Assembly: GCF_016461715.1 (NCBI RefSeq)
Contig: NZ_JAEMUI010000008.1
Coordinates: 1-64,000, forward strand
Source: Marinomonas spartinae
Lineage (GTDB): Bacteria; Pseudomonadota; Gammaproteobacteria; Pseudomonadales; Marinomonadaceae
Direction: 5' to 3'
DNA: 64,000 nt
Shown: positions 47,276 through 56,444 of the stretch, piece by piece
Numbering within the stretch: the stretch's first letter is position 1
Layout of the letters: each line of letters begins with the position of its first letter
Notes under the pieces: model-generated
What the model was told of the DNA's origin: nothing
Seen by the model: the letters and a program-made list of their open reading frames with translations, nothing else
The model's database searches: none
Made by a program: the position numbers and the translations under genes

Positions 47276-48799
47276 ATGGAAAATATTATTTTGGAAATGC
47301 GCGGCATTACCAAGACGTTTCCTGGTGTGAAAGCGCTCGATAATGTCAATCTCAAGGTCAAGGAGGGAGAAATTCACGCCTTGGTTGGTGAAAATGGCGC
47401 AGGTAAATCCACCTTAATGAAGGTACTGAGTGGTGTTTATCCCCATGGGAGCTATCAAGGGGATATTCTGTTTAATGGCGAAGTGATGGCTTTTTCTGGC
47501 ATCGCCGACAGCGAAAAGCAAGGCATTATTATCATTCATCAAGAGCTGGCATTAGTGCCGTTGTTATCCATTGCTGAAAACGTATTTTTAGGCAATGAAA
47601 ATATTGAGGGCGGCATTATTAATTGGCCGCACACCTTTAAAAGAACCCAAGAGTTACTCAAAAAAGTCGGCTTAAAAGAATCTTCTGCCACCTTGGTTGG
47701 GCGTCTGGGCGTTGGTAAACAACAACTTGTGGAAATTGCCAAAGCATTGGCGAAAGATGTGAAACTGCTGATTCTGGATGAGCCCACATCCGCCTTGCAA
47801 GAAAACGACAGCGCCAAACTACTGGATTTGCTGTTGGAGTTTAAAGCCCAAGGCATCTCTTCCATTTTGATTACCCATAAGCTTAATGAAATCAGTCGCG
47901 TGGCGGACAGCATCACGGTGATTCGCGATGGCGCATCGGTATCCACCCTAGATTGCCAAGTTAACGACATCAGCGAAGCTGACATTATTCGTGACATGGT
48001 GGGCCGTGATATTGCCAACCGATACCCAGCACGAGACAGCCACATAGGCGAATTATTAATGCAGGTTCGTGAGTGGAATGTATGGCATCCAGATTCCCTT
48101 GATCGACAAATGATTCATGACATTGAGTTCCATGTGCGTGCGGGTGAAGTGGTGGGTATTGCAGGGCTAATGGGCTCAGGGCGAACTGAATTGGCAATGA
48201 GTTTGTTTGGCAAAAGTTATGGCAAAAACATTCAAGGTAAGGTGAGCCTGCGAGGCCAAGAGGTCGATGTATCAACCGTCCCGAAAGCCATTCAGTGTGG
48301 TTTGGCTTATGTAACGGAAGACCGTAAAGAGCTGGGTTTAATCCTCGAAGAAACCATTCAAACCAATACCACCTTGGCGAATCTAGAACGTGTCTCTTCC
48401 CGAGGTGTAATTGACGAAACCATAGAACGCCGAGTCTCGGAAGAATACCGCAAAGCCATGCGCATACGCACCCCCAGTGTGTTTCAAAAAGTCATGAACC
48501 TTTCCGGTGGGAATCAACAAAAAGTGGTGCTCAGTAAATGGCTGTATTCGCAACCAGATGTGTTGATTCTCGATGAGCCCACGCGTGGCATAGATGTGGG
48601 GGCCAAGTTTGAGATTTACAGCATCATTAATCAATTGGCCGATGACGGCAAAGGAGTGGTGATGATTTCTTCCGAAATGCCGGAGCTATTAGGGATGTGT
48701 GATCGCATTTATGTGATGAACGAAGGTCGCTTTGTGGGAGAACTCGACAAAGCACAAGCCAGCCAAGAAAAAATCATGTCGATGATTGTGAATGCGTAA
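47276..48799 (+). CDS. gguA: Sugar ABC transporter ATP-binding protein GguA/MmsA
   Basis: This double ATPase of 507 aa powers the ChvE-GguB importer. The start at 47276 ([10 protein letters not shown]) is supported by family similarity; the frame is open upstream to 47168. The first cassette has Walker [10 protein letters not shown] at 38-46 and [15 protein letters not shown]. The second cassette has the degenerate Walker [15 protein letters not shown] and the signature [15 protein letters not shown]. The Ggu/Mms-type double cassette is as usual for monosaccharide importers. Confidence 0.92.
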   Translation: MENIILEMRGITKTFPGVKALDNVNLKVKEGEIHALVGENGAGKSTLMKVLSGVYPHGSYQGDILFNGEVMAFSGIADSEKQGIIIIHQELALVPLLSIAENVFLGNENIEGGIINWPHTFKRTQELLKKVGLKESSATLVGRLGVGKQQLVEIAKALAKDVKLLILDEPTSALQENDSAKLLDLLLEFKAQGISSILITHKLNEISRVADSITVIRDGASVSTLDCQVNDISEADIIRDMVGRDIANRYPARDSHIGELLMQVREWNVWHPDSLDRQMIHDIEFHVRAGEVVGIAGLMGSGRTELAMSLFGKSYGKNIQGKVSLRGQEVDVSTVPKAIQCGLAYVTEDRKELGLILEETIQTNTTLANLERVSSRGVIDETIERRVSEEYRKAMRIRTPSVFQKVMNLSGGNQQKVVLSKWLYSQPDVLILDEPTRGIDVGAKFEIYSIINQLADDGKGVVMISSEMPELLGMCDRIYVMNEGRFVGELDKAQASQEKIMSMIVNA

Positions 48800-48812
48800 C
48801 GGGAGTAAACCA

Positions 48813-50018
48813 ATGGATACAACAAAAGAAACCATCTCCACAGAGGCGCAAGCGGCACCGACTGTTGGAGCTTATTTAAAATCGCACATGCGTGACTACG
48901 GCATGCTGATTGCGTTAATTGTCATTATGGGCATGTTTCAGTTTCTCACCGATGGCACCTTGATGCGTCCGGCGAACCTGACGAATTTATTCTTACAAAA
49001 CAGCTACATCATTATTATGGCCATTGGTATGTTGCTGGTGATTGTGGCCGGTCATATCGATTTGTCAGTGGGGTCTGTGGTGGGCTTTATTGGCGCGCTT
49101 GCTGCCGTGATGTCGGTGAATTACCACCTACCAACCATCGTTGTTGTGCCCGTTTGCCTCATTGCTGGTTTGATCATCGGGGGGATTCAGGGCTACTGGA
49201 TTGCCTATTGGCGCATTCCTGCCTTTATTGTCACTCTGGCCGGTATGTTGGTGTTTCGTGGTTTGACACTCACCTTACTGCAAGGTCAATCCGTAGGGCC
49301 TTTTCCTGACAGTTTTCAATTATTAAGCACAGGGTTTATTCCGGATGTCTTCGGGGTTGGCCGACCTAATGTCACGGCGATTGCTATCGGTGTGATCACA
49401 TCCAGCATTATTGTCTTTCTCGCCGCTCGTACCCGTTCTCGCGCCTTGAAGTATGGCATTCAAGATGAGCCGTTTGTTTTCTTTATCGTCAAAAATGCGC
49501 TGATTGCTGGGGCGATTATTTACCTGTGCTATTTACTGAGTACCTACCGTGGTTTACCCAATGTATTGATCACGATGGGCGTCTTGATTGCCATTTATAC
49601 CTTTGTCACCAACAGCACTGTTATTGGGCGTCGTATTTATGCGCTGGGTGGTAATGAAAAAGCCGCCAAGCTGTCTGGTATTAATACCGAACGATTGACG
49701 TTTTTGACCTTTGCCAACATGGGGATGCTTGCGGCCGCCGCAGGATTGATTTTCGCCGCGCGTTTGAATACCGCCACCCCCAAAGCAGGCTTTGCCTTTG
49801 AGCTAGACGTAATCGCGGCCGTGTTTATCGGTGGGGCGTCCATGTCTGGCGGAGTGGGGAAAATCATCGGTGCGGTGATTGGGGCCTTTATCATGGGCGT
49901 CATGAACAATGGCATGTCGATTATGGGGATCGGGATCGATTGGCAGCAAGTTATCAAAGGCCTAGTGCTTTTGTTAGCGGTGATTTTCGATGTCTACAAC
50001 AAACAAAAAGCACGCTAA
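48813..50018 (+). CDS. gguB: Sugar ABC transporter permease GguB
   Basis: The inner-membrane permease of the importer is 401 aa, with about ten to twelve predicted helices. It is of the ribose/xylose type (IVAGHIDLSVGSVVGFIGAL, AKLSGINTERLTFLTF and FIGGASMSGGVGKIIGAVIG). The start at 48813 is supported by GGGAG upstream; ATG 48792 overlaps the gguA stop and would add seven residues. Confidence 0.92.
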   Translation: MDTTKETISTEAQAAPTVGAYLKSHMRDYGMLIALIVIMGMFQFLTDGTLMRPANLTNLFLQNSYIIIMAIGMLLVIVAGHIDLSVGSVVGFIGALAAVMSVNYHLPTIVVVPVCLIAGLIIGGIQGYWIAYWRIPAFIVTLAGMLVFRGLTLTLLQGQSVGPFPDSFQLLSTGFIPDVFGVGRPNVTAIAIGVITSSIIVFLAARTRSRALKYGIQDEPFVFFIVKNALIAGAIIYLCYLLSTYRGLPNVLITMGVLIAIYTFVTNSTVIGRRIYALGGNEKAAKLSGINTERLTFLTFANMGMLAAAAGLIFAARLNTATPKAGFAFELDVIAAVFIGGASMSGGVGKIIGAVIGAFIMGVMNNGMSIMGIGIDWQQVIKGLVLLLAVIFDVYNKQKAR

Positions 50019-50033
50019 TAAGGGAGTGATTAA

Positions 50034-51014
50034 ATGATGTTTTTATCCCAAATCAAACAAGGCGGAGTGGTGTGTCGCTACCCTGAGGATGCAAATGGTA
50101 TGGCCCATCAAGTGAACCATGCCGTCAGTATTTATCAATTGGCGTGTGATGCCATAGAACAAGGTATTTCGTTGGCGACCCTCGTTGAGCAATTAGGCCT
50201 AGGTGAAGAAGTGAACTTAGCCGAGCTGGCTAAGGCCAATCGCTTGGATTGTCCGGTGCGTCATCCAGACCCAGCACACATGTATCTGACGGGAACAGGC
50301 TTGACTCACTTAGGCTCGGCCGCCACACGTAACGCCATGCATGCCAAAAGCGAGGAGTTAACCGACTCTATGAAGATCTTTCAAATGGGGGTCGAAGGTG
50401 GCAAGCCCGCCAACGGTGAAGTGGGGGTGCAGCCTGAATGGTTTTACAAAGGTAATGGCGCAGGCGTCATCGCGCCGGGTGAGGCATTGCCATCCCCTGC
50501 GTTTGCCTTGGATGGCGGCGAAGAGCCAGAAATCGCCGGTTTTTATCTGATTGGTAAAAACGGTAAGGTCCATCGCATTGGCTATACCTTGGCGAATGAA
50601 TTTTCGGATCATGTCACCGAGCGCCAGAACTATTTATACCTAGCCCATTCGAAACTGCGTCCGGCGGCGTTTGGTCCTGAATTGCTGGTGGGGGAATTGC
50701 CTGAGCATATAGAGGGTCATTCGCGTATCGAACGAGGTGAGCAAACCTTATGGGAAAAAGGCTTTTTATCCGGTGAAGAGAATATGTCTCACACCTTTAA
50801 GAACCTTGAACACCATCATTTTAAATATGACATTTTCCGTCAACCGGGGGATTTGCATGTGCATATGTTTGGCACAGCCACCTTGTCGTTTGCCGATGGT
50901 ATTCAAGCAAAAGAAGGGGATGTGTTTGAAATTTCGTCACCCACCTTCGGCTTACCGTTGCGTAATCCATTGGCGAAAGCAGACGAGCTGGACACAGAGG
51001 TTACTCCATTATGA
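50034..51014 (+). CDS. gguC: AraD1/GguC family protein (FAH-fold sugar-acid enzyme)
   Basis: The 326-residue protein belongs to the AraD1/GguC family, which is related in fold to fumarylacetoacetate hydrolases. It has the typical HLGSAATRNAMHAK and GEVGVQPEWFYKGNG stretches. In Agrobacterium GguC lies next to the chvE-gguAB genes. In pentose oxidation the related enzyme dehydrates 2-keto-3-deoxy-pentonate to 2,5-dioxopentanoate (alpha-ketoglutarate semialdehyde). That reaction fits the genes on either side. GGAG before the start is present, and the next gene overlaps by four bases. Confidence 0.85.
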   Translation: MMFLSQIKQGGVVCRYPEDANGMAHQVNHAVSIYQLACDAIEQGISLATLVEQLGLGEEVNLAELAKANRLDCPVRHPDPAHMYLTGTGLTHLGSAATRNAMHAKSEELTDSMKIFQMGVEGGKPANGEVGVQPEWFYKGNGAGVIAPGEALPSPAFALDGGEEPEIAGFYLIGKNGKVHRIGYTLANEFSDHVTERQNYLYLAHSKLRPAAFGPELLVGELPEHIEGHSRIERGEQTLWEKGFLSGEENMSHTFKNLEHHHFKYDIFRQPGDLHVHMFGTATLSFADGIQAKEGDVFEISSPTFGLPLRNPLAKADELDTEVTPL

Positions 51015-51781
51015 ATAAGCAAAATGACGCGGTTTACCCAGATTTAAAAGGTCGCACCGTGTTTGTTTCTGGTGGCGCAACGGGCATCGGTGCGGCGATT
51101 GTTGAGGCCTATGCGTTACAAGGTGCCAAAACGGCGTTTGTCGATTTGGATGAAACGGCGGGAAAAGCATTAGAGAAACGCCTTAAAAAAGAAGGTGGCG
51201 AAGTGCGTTTTGAGGTCTGTGATATTACCAAGGTAACAGATTATCAACGGGCGATTCGTGATGCGGCAGAAGCGTTTGGGCCGATCAGTATCTTGCTCAA
51301 TAATGCCGCCAATGACGTACGCCATTCTCTAGAGTCCCTGACCGAAGCGCGTTTTGATGAACTGGTGGCGGTCAATATGAAACATGCCATGTTTGCCGCA
51401 CAGGCGGTGGCGCCCATGATGCGTGAACTAGGTGGTGGCTCGATTATCAATTTTGGCTCAGTGGGCTGGATGATGGCATCGGCAGGTTATCCAACCTATG
51501 GCGCAAGTAAGGCCGCAGCTCATGGTTTAACCCGTTGTTTAGCAAGAGATTTAGGCAGCGATGGTATTCGCGTGAATACCCTGGTGCCAGGCTGGGTGAT
51601 GACAGAAAAGCAGCTGCGCCTGTGGGTGGATGACGCCGCTGAAGAGAAGATCAAACAAAGTCAGTGTTTAAAGGGCAAAGTACTGCCTAAGCACGTTGCC
51701 AATATGGCGTTATTTTTAGGTTCTGATGCCGCAGCCATGTGCTCCGCCCAGAACTTTATTGTTGATGGAGGTTGGGTATGA
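51011..51781 (+). CDS. SDR-family sugar 1-dehydrogenase (probable L-arabinose/D-xylose dehydrogenase)
   Basis: The enzyme of 256 aa has the NAD(P)-binding motif GGATGIG at 21-27, NNAAND, and the catalytic YGASK motif in AGYPTYGASKAAAHG. VNTLVPGWVMTEKQ resembles Caulobacter-type xylose dehydrogenase. It probably oxidises a pentose at C1 to the lactone in the first step of the pathway. The exact sugar is not decidable. It starts inside the end of gguC and ends inside the start of the dehydratase, so the three are coupled. Confidence 0.8.
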   Translation: MNKQNDAVYPDLKGRTVFVSGGATGIGAAIVEAYALQGAKTAFVDLDETAGKALEKRLKKEGGEVRFEVCDITKVTDYQRAIRDAAEAFGPISILLNNAANDVRHSLESLTEARFDELVAVNMKHAMFAAQAVAPMMRELGGGSIINFGSVGWMMASAGYPTYGASKAAAHGLTRCLARDLGSDGIRVNTLVPGWVMTEKQLRLWVDDAAEEKIKQSQCLKGKVLPKHVANMALFLGSDAAAMCSAQNFIVDGGWV

Positions 51782-53538
51782 CGGATTCTGAAAAAAACAA
51801 GTTCGTACCAAAAGAATGGCCACGCAAATTACGTTCAACAGAATGGTTTGGCGGTACCTCACGGGATCATATTTATCATCGTAGTTGGATGAAAAACCAA
51901 GGCTTGCCAGCGGACTTATTCGATGGTCGTCCTGTGATTGGTATTTGTAACACTTGGTCGCAATTAACACCATGTAATTCCCATCTTCGCGATCTTGCTG
52001 AGCGGGTCAAACACGGTATTTATGAGGCGGGTGGGCTGCCTTTGGAGTTTCCTGTGTTTTCCGTGGGGGAGAGCTCCCTCCGCCCAACGGCCATGATGTA
52101 TCGCAACATGGCGGCCATGGATGTAGAAGAAGCGCTACGAGCCAATCCGTTGGATGGGGTGGTGCTGTTAGCTGGCTGTGATAAAACCACCCCTGCTTTG
52201 ATAATGGGGGCATGCAGTGTGGATATTCCTGCCATTATGGTGTCTGGTGGCCCTATGCTAAATGGTTACTTTCGAGGTGAGCGAGTTGGGTCAGGGACCG
52301 CTTTGTGGCAAATGTCGGAAGACATTAAAGCGGGCAACATGACGCAGGAGGATTTCCTTGAGGCCGAGCAGTCCATGTCTCGCTCCGTAGGGTCCTGTAA
52401 TACCATGGGCACCGCCAGCACCATGGCGTCTATGGCAGAAGCCTTGGGCTTGGCGTTATCTGGCAATGCGGCAATTCCGGCCGTGGACAGCCGTCGCCGA
52501 GTCATGGCGCACCTGACCGGACGTCGTATCGTCGATATGGTGAAAGACGATTTGAAACCGTCGGACATTTTAACCCGTCAGGCCTTTGAAAATGCTATTC
52601 GTGTCAATGGTGCCATTGGCGGCTCGACCAATGCCGTGATCCATTTGCTAGCGATTGCCGGCCGTGTGGGCGTGGATCTCACCTTAGACGATTGGGACAA
52701 GTTTGGCCAAGACATTGCCACCATTGTGAATCTGATGCCATCGGGCAAATACTTGATGGAAGAGTTCTTCTATGCGGGTGGCTTACCTGTGGTGATTAAG
52801 CATCTCGCCGAAGCAGGCAAACTGCATAATAACGCGCTGACGGTATCGGGCTCATCCATATGGGAAGAAGTGCAAAACGTCAAAAATTGGAACCCTGATG
52901 TCATCTTGCCTGTCGAAAAAGCCCTAACCCAGAAAGGCGGTATTGTTGTTTTGAAAGGGAATTTGGCACCTAAAGGCGCAGTCTTAAAACCGTCTGCGGC
53001 GTCCGAGCATTTGTTACAACATCGCGGTCGTGCGGTGGTGTTTGAAGACATTGACGATTACAAAGCGAAAATCAACGATGAGAATCTCGACATCGATGAA
53101 AACTGTGTCATGGTGCTGAAAAACTGTGGTCCGAAAGGTTACCCAGGTATGGCGGAAGTGGGCAATATGGGTTTGCCGCCAAAAGTGTTACGCAAAGGGA
53201 TTAAAGACATGGTGCGTATTTCCGATGCGCGTATGTCGGGGACGGCCTATGGCACAGTAGTGTTGCATACTACGCCGGAAGCCGCCGCTGGCGGGCCATT
53301 AGCGGTGGTTCAAAATGGCGATATGATTGAACTGGATGTGAAAAATCGTCGTTTACATGTGGATATTTCCGATGAAGAAATGGCCCAGCGCTTAGCCAAT
53401 TGGGAAAGTCATTTGGAAAAACCCAAAGGCGGTTATATCAAGCTTTTCCATGACCATGTGCAAGGGGCGGACACTGGAGCCGATTTTGATTTCTTAAAAG
53501 GTTGCCGTGGTGCAGCGGTGCCAAAAGACAGTCACTAG
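51778..53538 (+). CDS. IlvD/Edd-family sugar-acid dehydratase
   Basis: The 586-residue enzyme dehydrates an aldonic acid (arabinonate or xylonate) to the 2-keto-3-deoxy acid. Cysteines C57 (ICNTWSQLTPCN), C134 (LAGCDKTTPAL) and C207 (SVGSCNTMGT) fit the iron-sulfur ligands of the family. FAMGGSTNAV-like GAIGGSTNAVIHLLA is also present. ATG 51778 with GGAGG upstream is the start; a TTG at 51772 would add two residues. Similarity to IlvD is general, but the neighbours show a sugar-acid role, as in pentonate dehydratases. Confidence 0.88.
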   Translation: MTDSEKNKFVPKEWPRKLRSTEWFGGTSRDHIYHRSWMKNQGLPADLFDGRPVIGICNTWSQLTPCNSHLRDLAERVKHGIYEAGGLPLEFPVFSVGESSLRPTAMMYRNMAAMDVEEALRANPLDGVVLLAGCDKTTPALIMGACSVDIPAIMVSGGPMLNGYFRGERVGSGTALWQMSEDIKAGNMTQEDFLEAEQSMSRSVGSCNTMGTASTMASMAEALGLALSGNAAIPAVDSRRRVMAHLTGRRIVDMVKDDLKPSDILTRQAFENAIRVNGAIGGSTNAVIHLLAIAGRVGVDLTLDDWDKFGQDIATIVNLMPSGKYLMEEFFYAGGLPVVIKHLAEAGKLHNNALTVSGSSIWEEVQNVKNWNPDVILPVEKALTQKGGIVVLKGNLAPKGAVLKPSAASEHLLQHRGRAVVFEDIDDYKAKINDENLDIDENCVMVLKNCGPKGYPGMAEVGNMGLPPKVLRKGIKDMVRISDARMSGTAYGTVVLHTTPEAAAGGPLAVVQNGDMIELDVKNRRLHVDISDEEMAQRLANWESHLEKPKGGYIKLFHDHVQGADTGADFDFLKGCRGAAVPKDSH

Positions 53539-53578
53539 GATGCAATAAGACAGCCATCAAATAGGTTGTCTACTTCTT

Positions 53579-53895
53579 CAACCCCTCCCTAACCCTCCCC
53601 TTAAATAAGGGGAGGGAACTGGAAATGCCTCAGGCTCCTCCCCTTTACTAAGGTGAGGGAACTGGAAATGCCTAGGGTTCCTTCCCTTTACTAAAGAGAG
53701 AAAGCTGTATTGTGGCGCTTAGCTCCTCCCCCTTGCTAAGGGGAGGGCATTGGAAATGCCTCAGGCTCCTCCCCTTTACTAAGGTGAGAGAACTGGAAAT
53801 GCCTAGGGTTCCTTCCCTTTACTAAGGAGAGAAAGCTGTATTGTGGCGCTTAGCTCCTCCCCCTTGCTAAGGGGGAAGCTGGGAGGGGGTTATAA
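53579..53895. repeat. Palindromic tandem-repeat element with a 131-bp period
   Basis: The 398-base gap between two pathway genes contains repeated C-rich and G-rich blocks. GGAAATGCCTCAGGCTCCTC occurs at 53621 and again at 53752, giving a 131-bp unit present about twice. Inside each unit, CTCCTCCCC-TTTACTAAGG-type hairpins recur. The outer ends AACCCCTCCCT (left) and TGGGAGGGGGTT (right) are inverted copies of each other. No open frame or transposase is seen. It looks like a non-autonomous palindromic repeat or MITE-like element. Confidence 0.8.
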
Positions 53896-53936
53896 GGTTT
53901 TATTGATGTTTTTTACTAAAAAGAGAAGGAGAAAGT

Positions 53937-55442
53937 ATGTTAACAGGACAGCATTTTATTGCCGGTAAATGGGTAAAAGGCGATGCAACATTTTCTTCCA
54001 GTCCGGCTACGGGCTCCGCACATGAGTTTGCTGTGGGTCGGGTAGCGGATGTGAACGCAGCGGCGGAAGCCGCCGAAGCGGCATTTGAGGTTTATGGCTA
54101 TAGCGCTCGTGAAGACAGAGCGGCTTTTTTGCATGCCATTGCCGACGAAATCGATGTGTTAGGTGATCAAATTACCGACATGGGTGTGCAAGAAACAGGT
54201 TTACCCGCTGCGCGTTTGCAAGGGGAACGTGGTCGTACTACAGGACAACTGCGTTTGTTCGCAGAGCGTATTGTATCCGGCGAATACTTAGACCGTCGTT
54301 TTGATGAAGCCTTGCCAGATCGTGCGCCACTGCCGCGCCCTGATATGTATATGGTACAACGCCCGATTGGCCCTGTTGCCGTGTTTGGGGCATCTAACTT
54401 TCCGTTGGCGTTTTCAACGGCCGGTGGCGATACGGCAGCGGCGTTAGCGGCAGGTTGTCCGGTGATTGTGAAAGGCCACTCGGCGCATCCTGGCACTGGC
54501 GAGCTGGTGGCGCAGGCGATAGAAGCGGCCATCAAACGTTGCAATATGCCAGTCGGTGTATTTTCGCTAATTCAAGGCGGTAATCGCCAAGTCGGGCAGG
54601 CGCTGGTGCAGCATCCGTTTATCAAAGCGGTAGGCTTTACCGGCAGTTTAGCTGGTGGTCGTGCCTTGTTTGATTTATGTGCCGCACGCCCTGAACCGAT
54701 TCCTTTTTTTGGTGAACTGGGGTCGGTGAATCCTATGTTTGTGATGCCAGAAGCACTGAAAAATCGTGCGCAAGAGCTAGGTAAAGGCTGGGCGGGCTCA
54801 TTAACCATGGGTGCAGGACAGTTCTGTACCAACCCTGGTATTGCGGTGATGGTGGATAACGCTGACTCTCGCGCCATGATTGAAGCGGCGAGCGCTGCGT
54901 TATCAGAGATACCTGTGCAAACCATGCTAACGGACGGTATTGCTGATGCCTACCGTTCAGGGGTGGCGGCGATGGATGAAAGTGGTATCAAGCCCGTGCT
55001 GCGTACTGAAGATAGCCAAGGACGTAGCGCATTACCGAACCTGTTTACCGTGTCTGCTCAGGCTTGGTTGGATAATCCGACATTGCACCATGAAGTGTTT
55101 GGCCCATTAGGCTTGGTTGTATTGGCAGACAGTGTTGAGCAGATGGTCGAGCTGGCCCGTCATTTGGAAGGTCAACTGACTTGCACGATACACCTTGATG
55201 ACGGCGATTATGCCGCGTGTCAGAAACTCTTACCGATTCTGGAGCGCAAAGCCGGGCGGTTATTGGCGAATGGTTTCCCTACAGGAGTGGAGGTCAATGA
55301 CACCATGGTACATGGGGGTCCTTACCCTGCGTCCACGAACTTTGGGGCAACCTCCGTGGGGACGTTATCGATTCGTCGTTTCTTGCGCCCAGTGTGTTAT
55401 CAAAATATCCCCAAAGCCTTGTTGCCGAAAGACCTAGATTAG
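53937..55442 (+). CDS. NADP-type aldehyde dehydrogenase, probable alpha-ketoglutarate semialdehyde dehydrogenase
   Basis: The 501-residue enzyme has the ALDH catalytic glutamate E260 in FFGELGSVNP and cysteine C297 in GAGQFCTNPG. It belongs to the subgroup that oxidises 2,5-dioxopentanoate to 2-oxoglutarate, judged from the FGELGS and GQFCTNPG contexts and the gene order. That would end the pathway in the TCA cycle. AAGGAGA is upstream of the ATG. The repeat element separates it from the dehydratase, so it may depend on read-through. Confidence 0.88.
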   Translation: MLTGQHFIAGKWVKGDATFSSSPATGSAHEFAVGRVADVNAAAEAAEAAFEVYGYSAREDRAAFLHAIADEIDVLGDQITDMGVQETGLPAARLQGERGRTTGQLRLFAERIVSGEYLDRRFDEALPDRAPLPRPDMYMVQRPIGPVAVFGASNFPLAFSTAGGDTAAALAAGCPVIVKGHSAHPGTGELVAQAIEAAIKRCNMPVGVFSLIQGGNRQVGQALVQHPFIKAVGFTGSLAGGRALFDLCAARPEPIPFFGELGSVNPMFVMPEALKNRAQELGKGWAGSLTMGAGQFCTNPGIAVMVDNADSRAMIEAASAALSEIPVQTMLTDGIADAYRSGVAAMDESGIKPVLRTEDSQGRSALPNLFTVSAQAWLDNPTLHHEVFGPLGLVVLADSVEQMVELARHLEGQLTCTIHLDDGDYAACQKLLPILERKAGRLLANGFPTGVEVNDTMVHGGPYPASTNFGATSVGTLSIRRFLRPVCYQNIPKALLPKDLD

Positions 55443-55484
55443 GCTTTAAGCACTTGCGCTGAGATCGCGTTGACGGCGGACATT

Positions 55485-55555
55485 ATCCCCCAGTCACTGG
55501 TGTTCAGTGGCTGGGGGATGGGTCAAGTACTGTGTATTATGACGCAGTACTTGAC
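55485..55555. terminator. Two adjacent hairpins between converging genes
   Basis: ATCCCCCAGTCACTG at 55485-55499 pairs with 55505-55519 in 14 of 15 positions. GTCAAGTACTG at 55522-55532 pairs perfectly with CAGTACTTGAC at 55545-55555, overlapping the end of the next minus-strand gene. No T run follows, so termination is likely but not certain. Confidence 0.6.
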
Positions 55556-55944
55556 GCTGATTGTTCAGACAGCAGTCCCTTAGCCATCTCCATCGCTTCC
55601 TCACGGGACGCAGTAAGAAGCAAGGGGTAGCCCCAGAATTTGGCGAAGAGTACTGCAAACGCCTTGAAACCAAGGCGTTTGGCTGAGTTGGATTCGATCA
55701 GAATCATGGCCTGAACCAGCTTGCGTAACTCGGTCTTGTGCTTTTTCATCCAGAGCGCGGTGCGTTTCTTCTCGGCTGGCGAGTGCTCATGGCCTTCGTC
55801 TGGTGCACTATCGGTCAATATCACGAAGGGCTCCCCGCGTTGCAACGTGGCCTCGAACGCTGAAAAGTCCTCTTCGTGGTCGTGCCCTGGCTCGTGCGAA
55901 AAACTCATCCAAACATAGGGGAAGTTTGCGCTATTCATTGACAT
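55537..55944 (-). CDS. Uncharacterised small protein of the iron-uptake operon
   Basis: I do not recognise this 135-aa protein with certainty. It has acidic histidine-rich motifs (EPGHDHEEDF and DEGHEHSP) that could bind a metal, and a helical middle part. The second half (KRLGFKAFAVLFAKFWGYPL, then TASREEAMEMAKGLL) resembles STAS/SpoIIAA-like folds only in pattern. There is no membrane helix or signal peptide, so it is probably cytoplasmic. It overlaps the next upstream gene by 14 bases and follows the TonB receptor in the same direction, so a role in siderophore iron handling is likely but not shown. Confidence 0.6.
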   Translation of the reverse strand: MSMNSANFPYVWMSFSHEPGHDHEEDFSAFEATLQRGEPFVILTDSAPDEGHEHSPAEKKRTALWMKKHKTELRKLVQAMILIESNSAKRLGFKAFAVLFAKFWGYPLLLTASREEAMEMAKGLLSEQSASSTAS

Positions 55945-56386
55945 AATGTGCTCCTTTTCTCTTGAGGTGGCGCCAGGTGGTCACAATGGCGAACACGCCT
56001 GGTAAGGTGATAAAGAAAACGGCTGAGAAGGCAACGTACCAACCGTCGCGCAAGCCGTCGGAAATCCCGCCTAGGGTATTCAGGGCAACCATCAGGCCGC
56101 CAAGAATTAATGCAGCCCATTGCGCTTTTGTGGTTCCGCTCAAGGCCAGCAGGATCGTGACAATCCAACAACCATAGAATGCGGAAAACACCCACAGTAT
56201 GTGGGGGTCAAAGGTAATTTCTGGGGCCGTTCCATGGGCTCGCACAAAGTTGTTTACGTAAAAGAACAACTGGAAGGTGACATAAAGCACGGCACCTGCG
56301 CCAGTGGTCAGCCAGAACAAGGCAACCCTGTTCTGTTGGGGTAAGGTCACGGGAGGCCGTTGGTAAGAGTTAGATTCGGATGACAT
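55931..56386 (-). CDS. Small four-helix membrane protein of the iron-uptake operon
   Basis: The 151-residue protein has four predicted membrane helices: about residues 25-48, 68-86, 90-108 and 117-138. No family is recognised. It lies 58 bases after the TonB receptor and overlaps the next gene, so the three are probably cotranscribed. It could assist siderophore transport or reductive iron release, but this is guesswork from position. Confidence 0.6.
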   Translation of the reverse strand: MSSESNSYQRPPVTLPQQNRVALFWLTTGAGAVLYVTFQLFFYVNNFVRAHGTAPEITFDPHILWVFSAFYGCWIVTILLALSGTTKAQWAALILGGLMVALNTLGGISDGLRDGWYVAFSAVFFITLPGVFAIVTTWRHLKRKGAHYVNE

Positions 56387-56444
56387 AGTTTTCTCTCTTA
56401 TAATGTTAGGATAGTACTGAGCGGGTGTGCCATGTAGGGCTCAC

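Noticed and set aside
47539..48045. 168-codon minus-strand frame inside gguA
   Set aside because: It is antisense shadow of the ATPase gene with no ribosome site or similarity.
46138..50018. XylFGH as the name for the sugar importer
   Set aside because: The binding protein matches ChvE more closely and GguC follows, as in the chvE-gguABC arrangement; xylose may still be a substrate.
53579..53895. Possible CRISPR array at the repeats between the dehydratase and aldehyde dehydrogenase genes
   Set aside because: The repeats are long (131 bp), nested and palindromic, with no unique spacers of 25-40 bp and no cas genes nearby.
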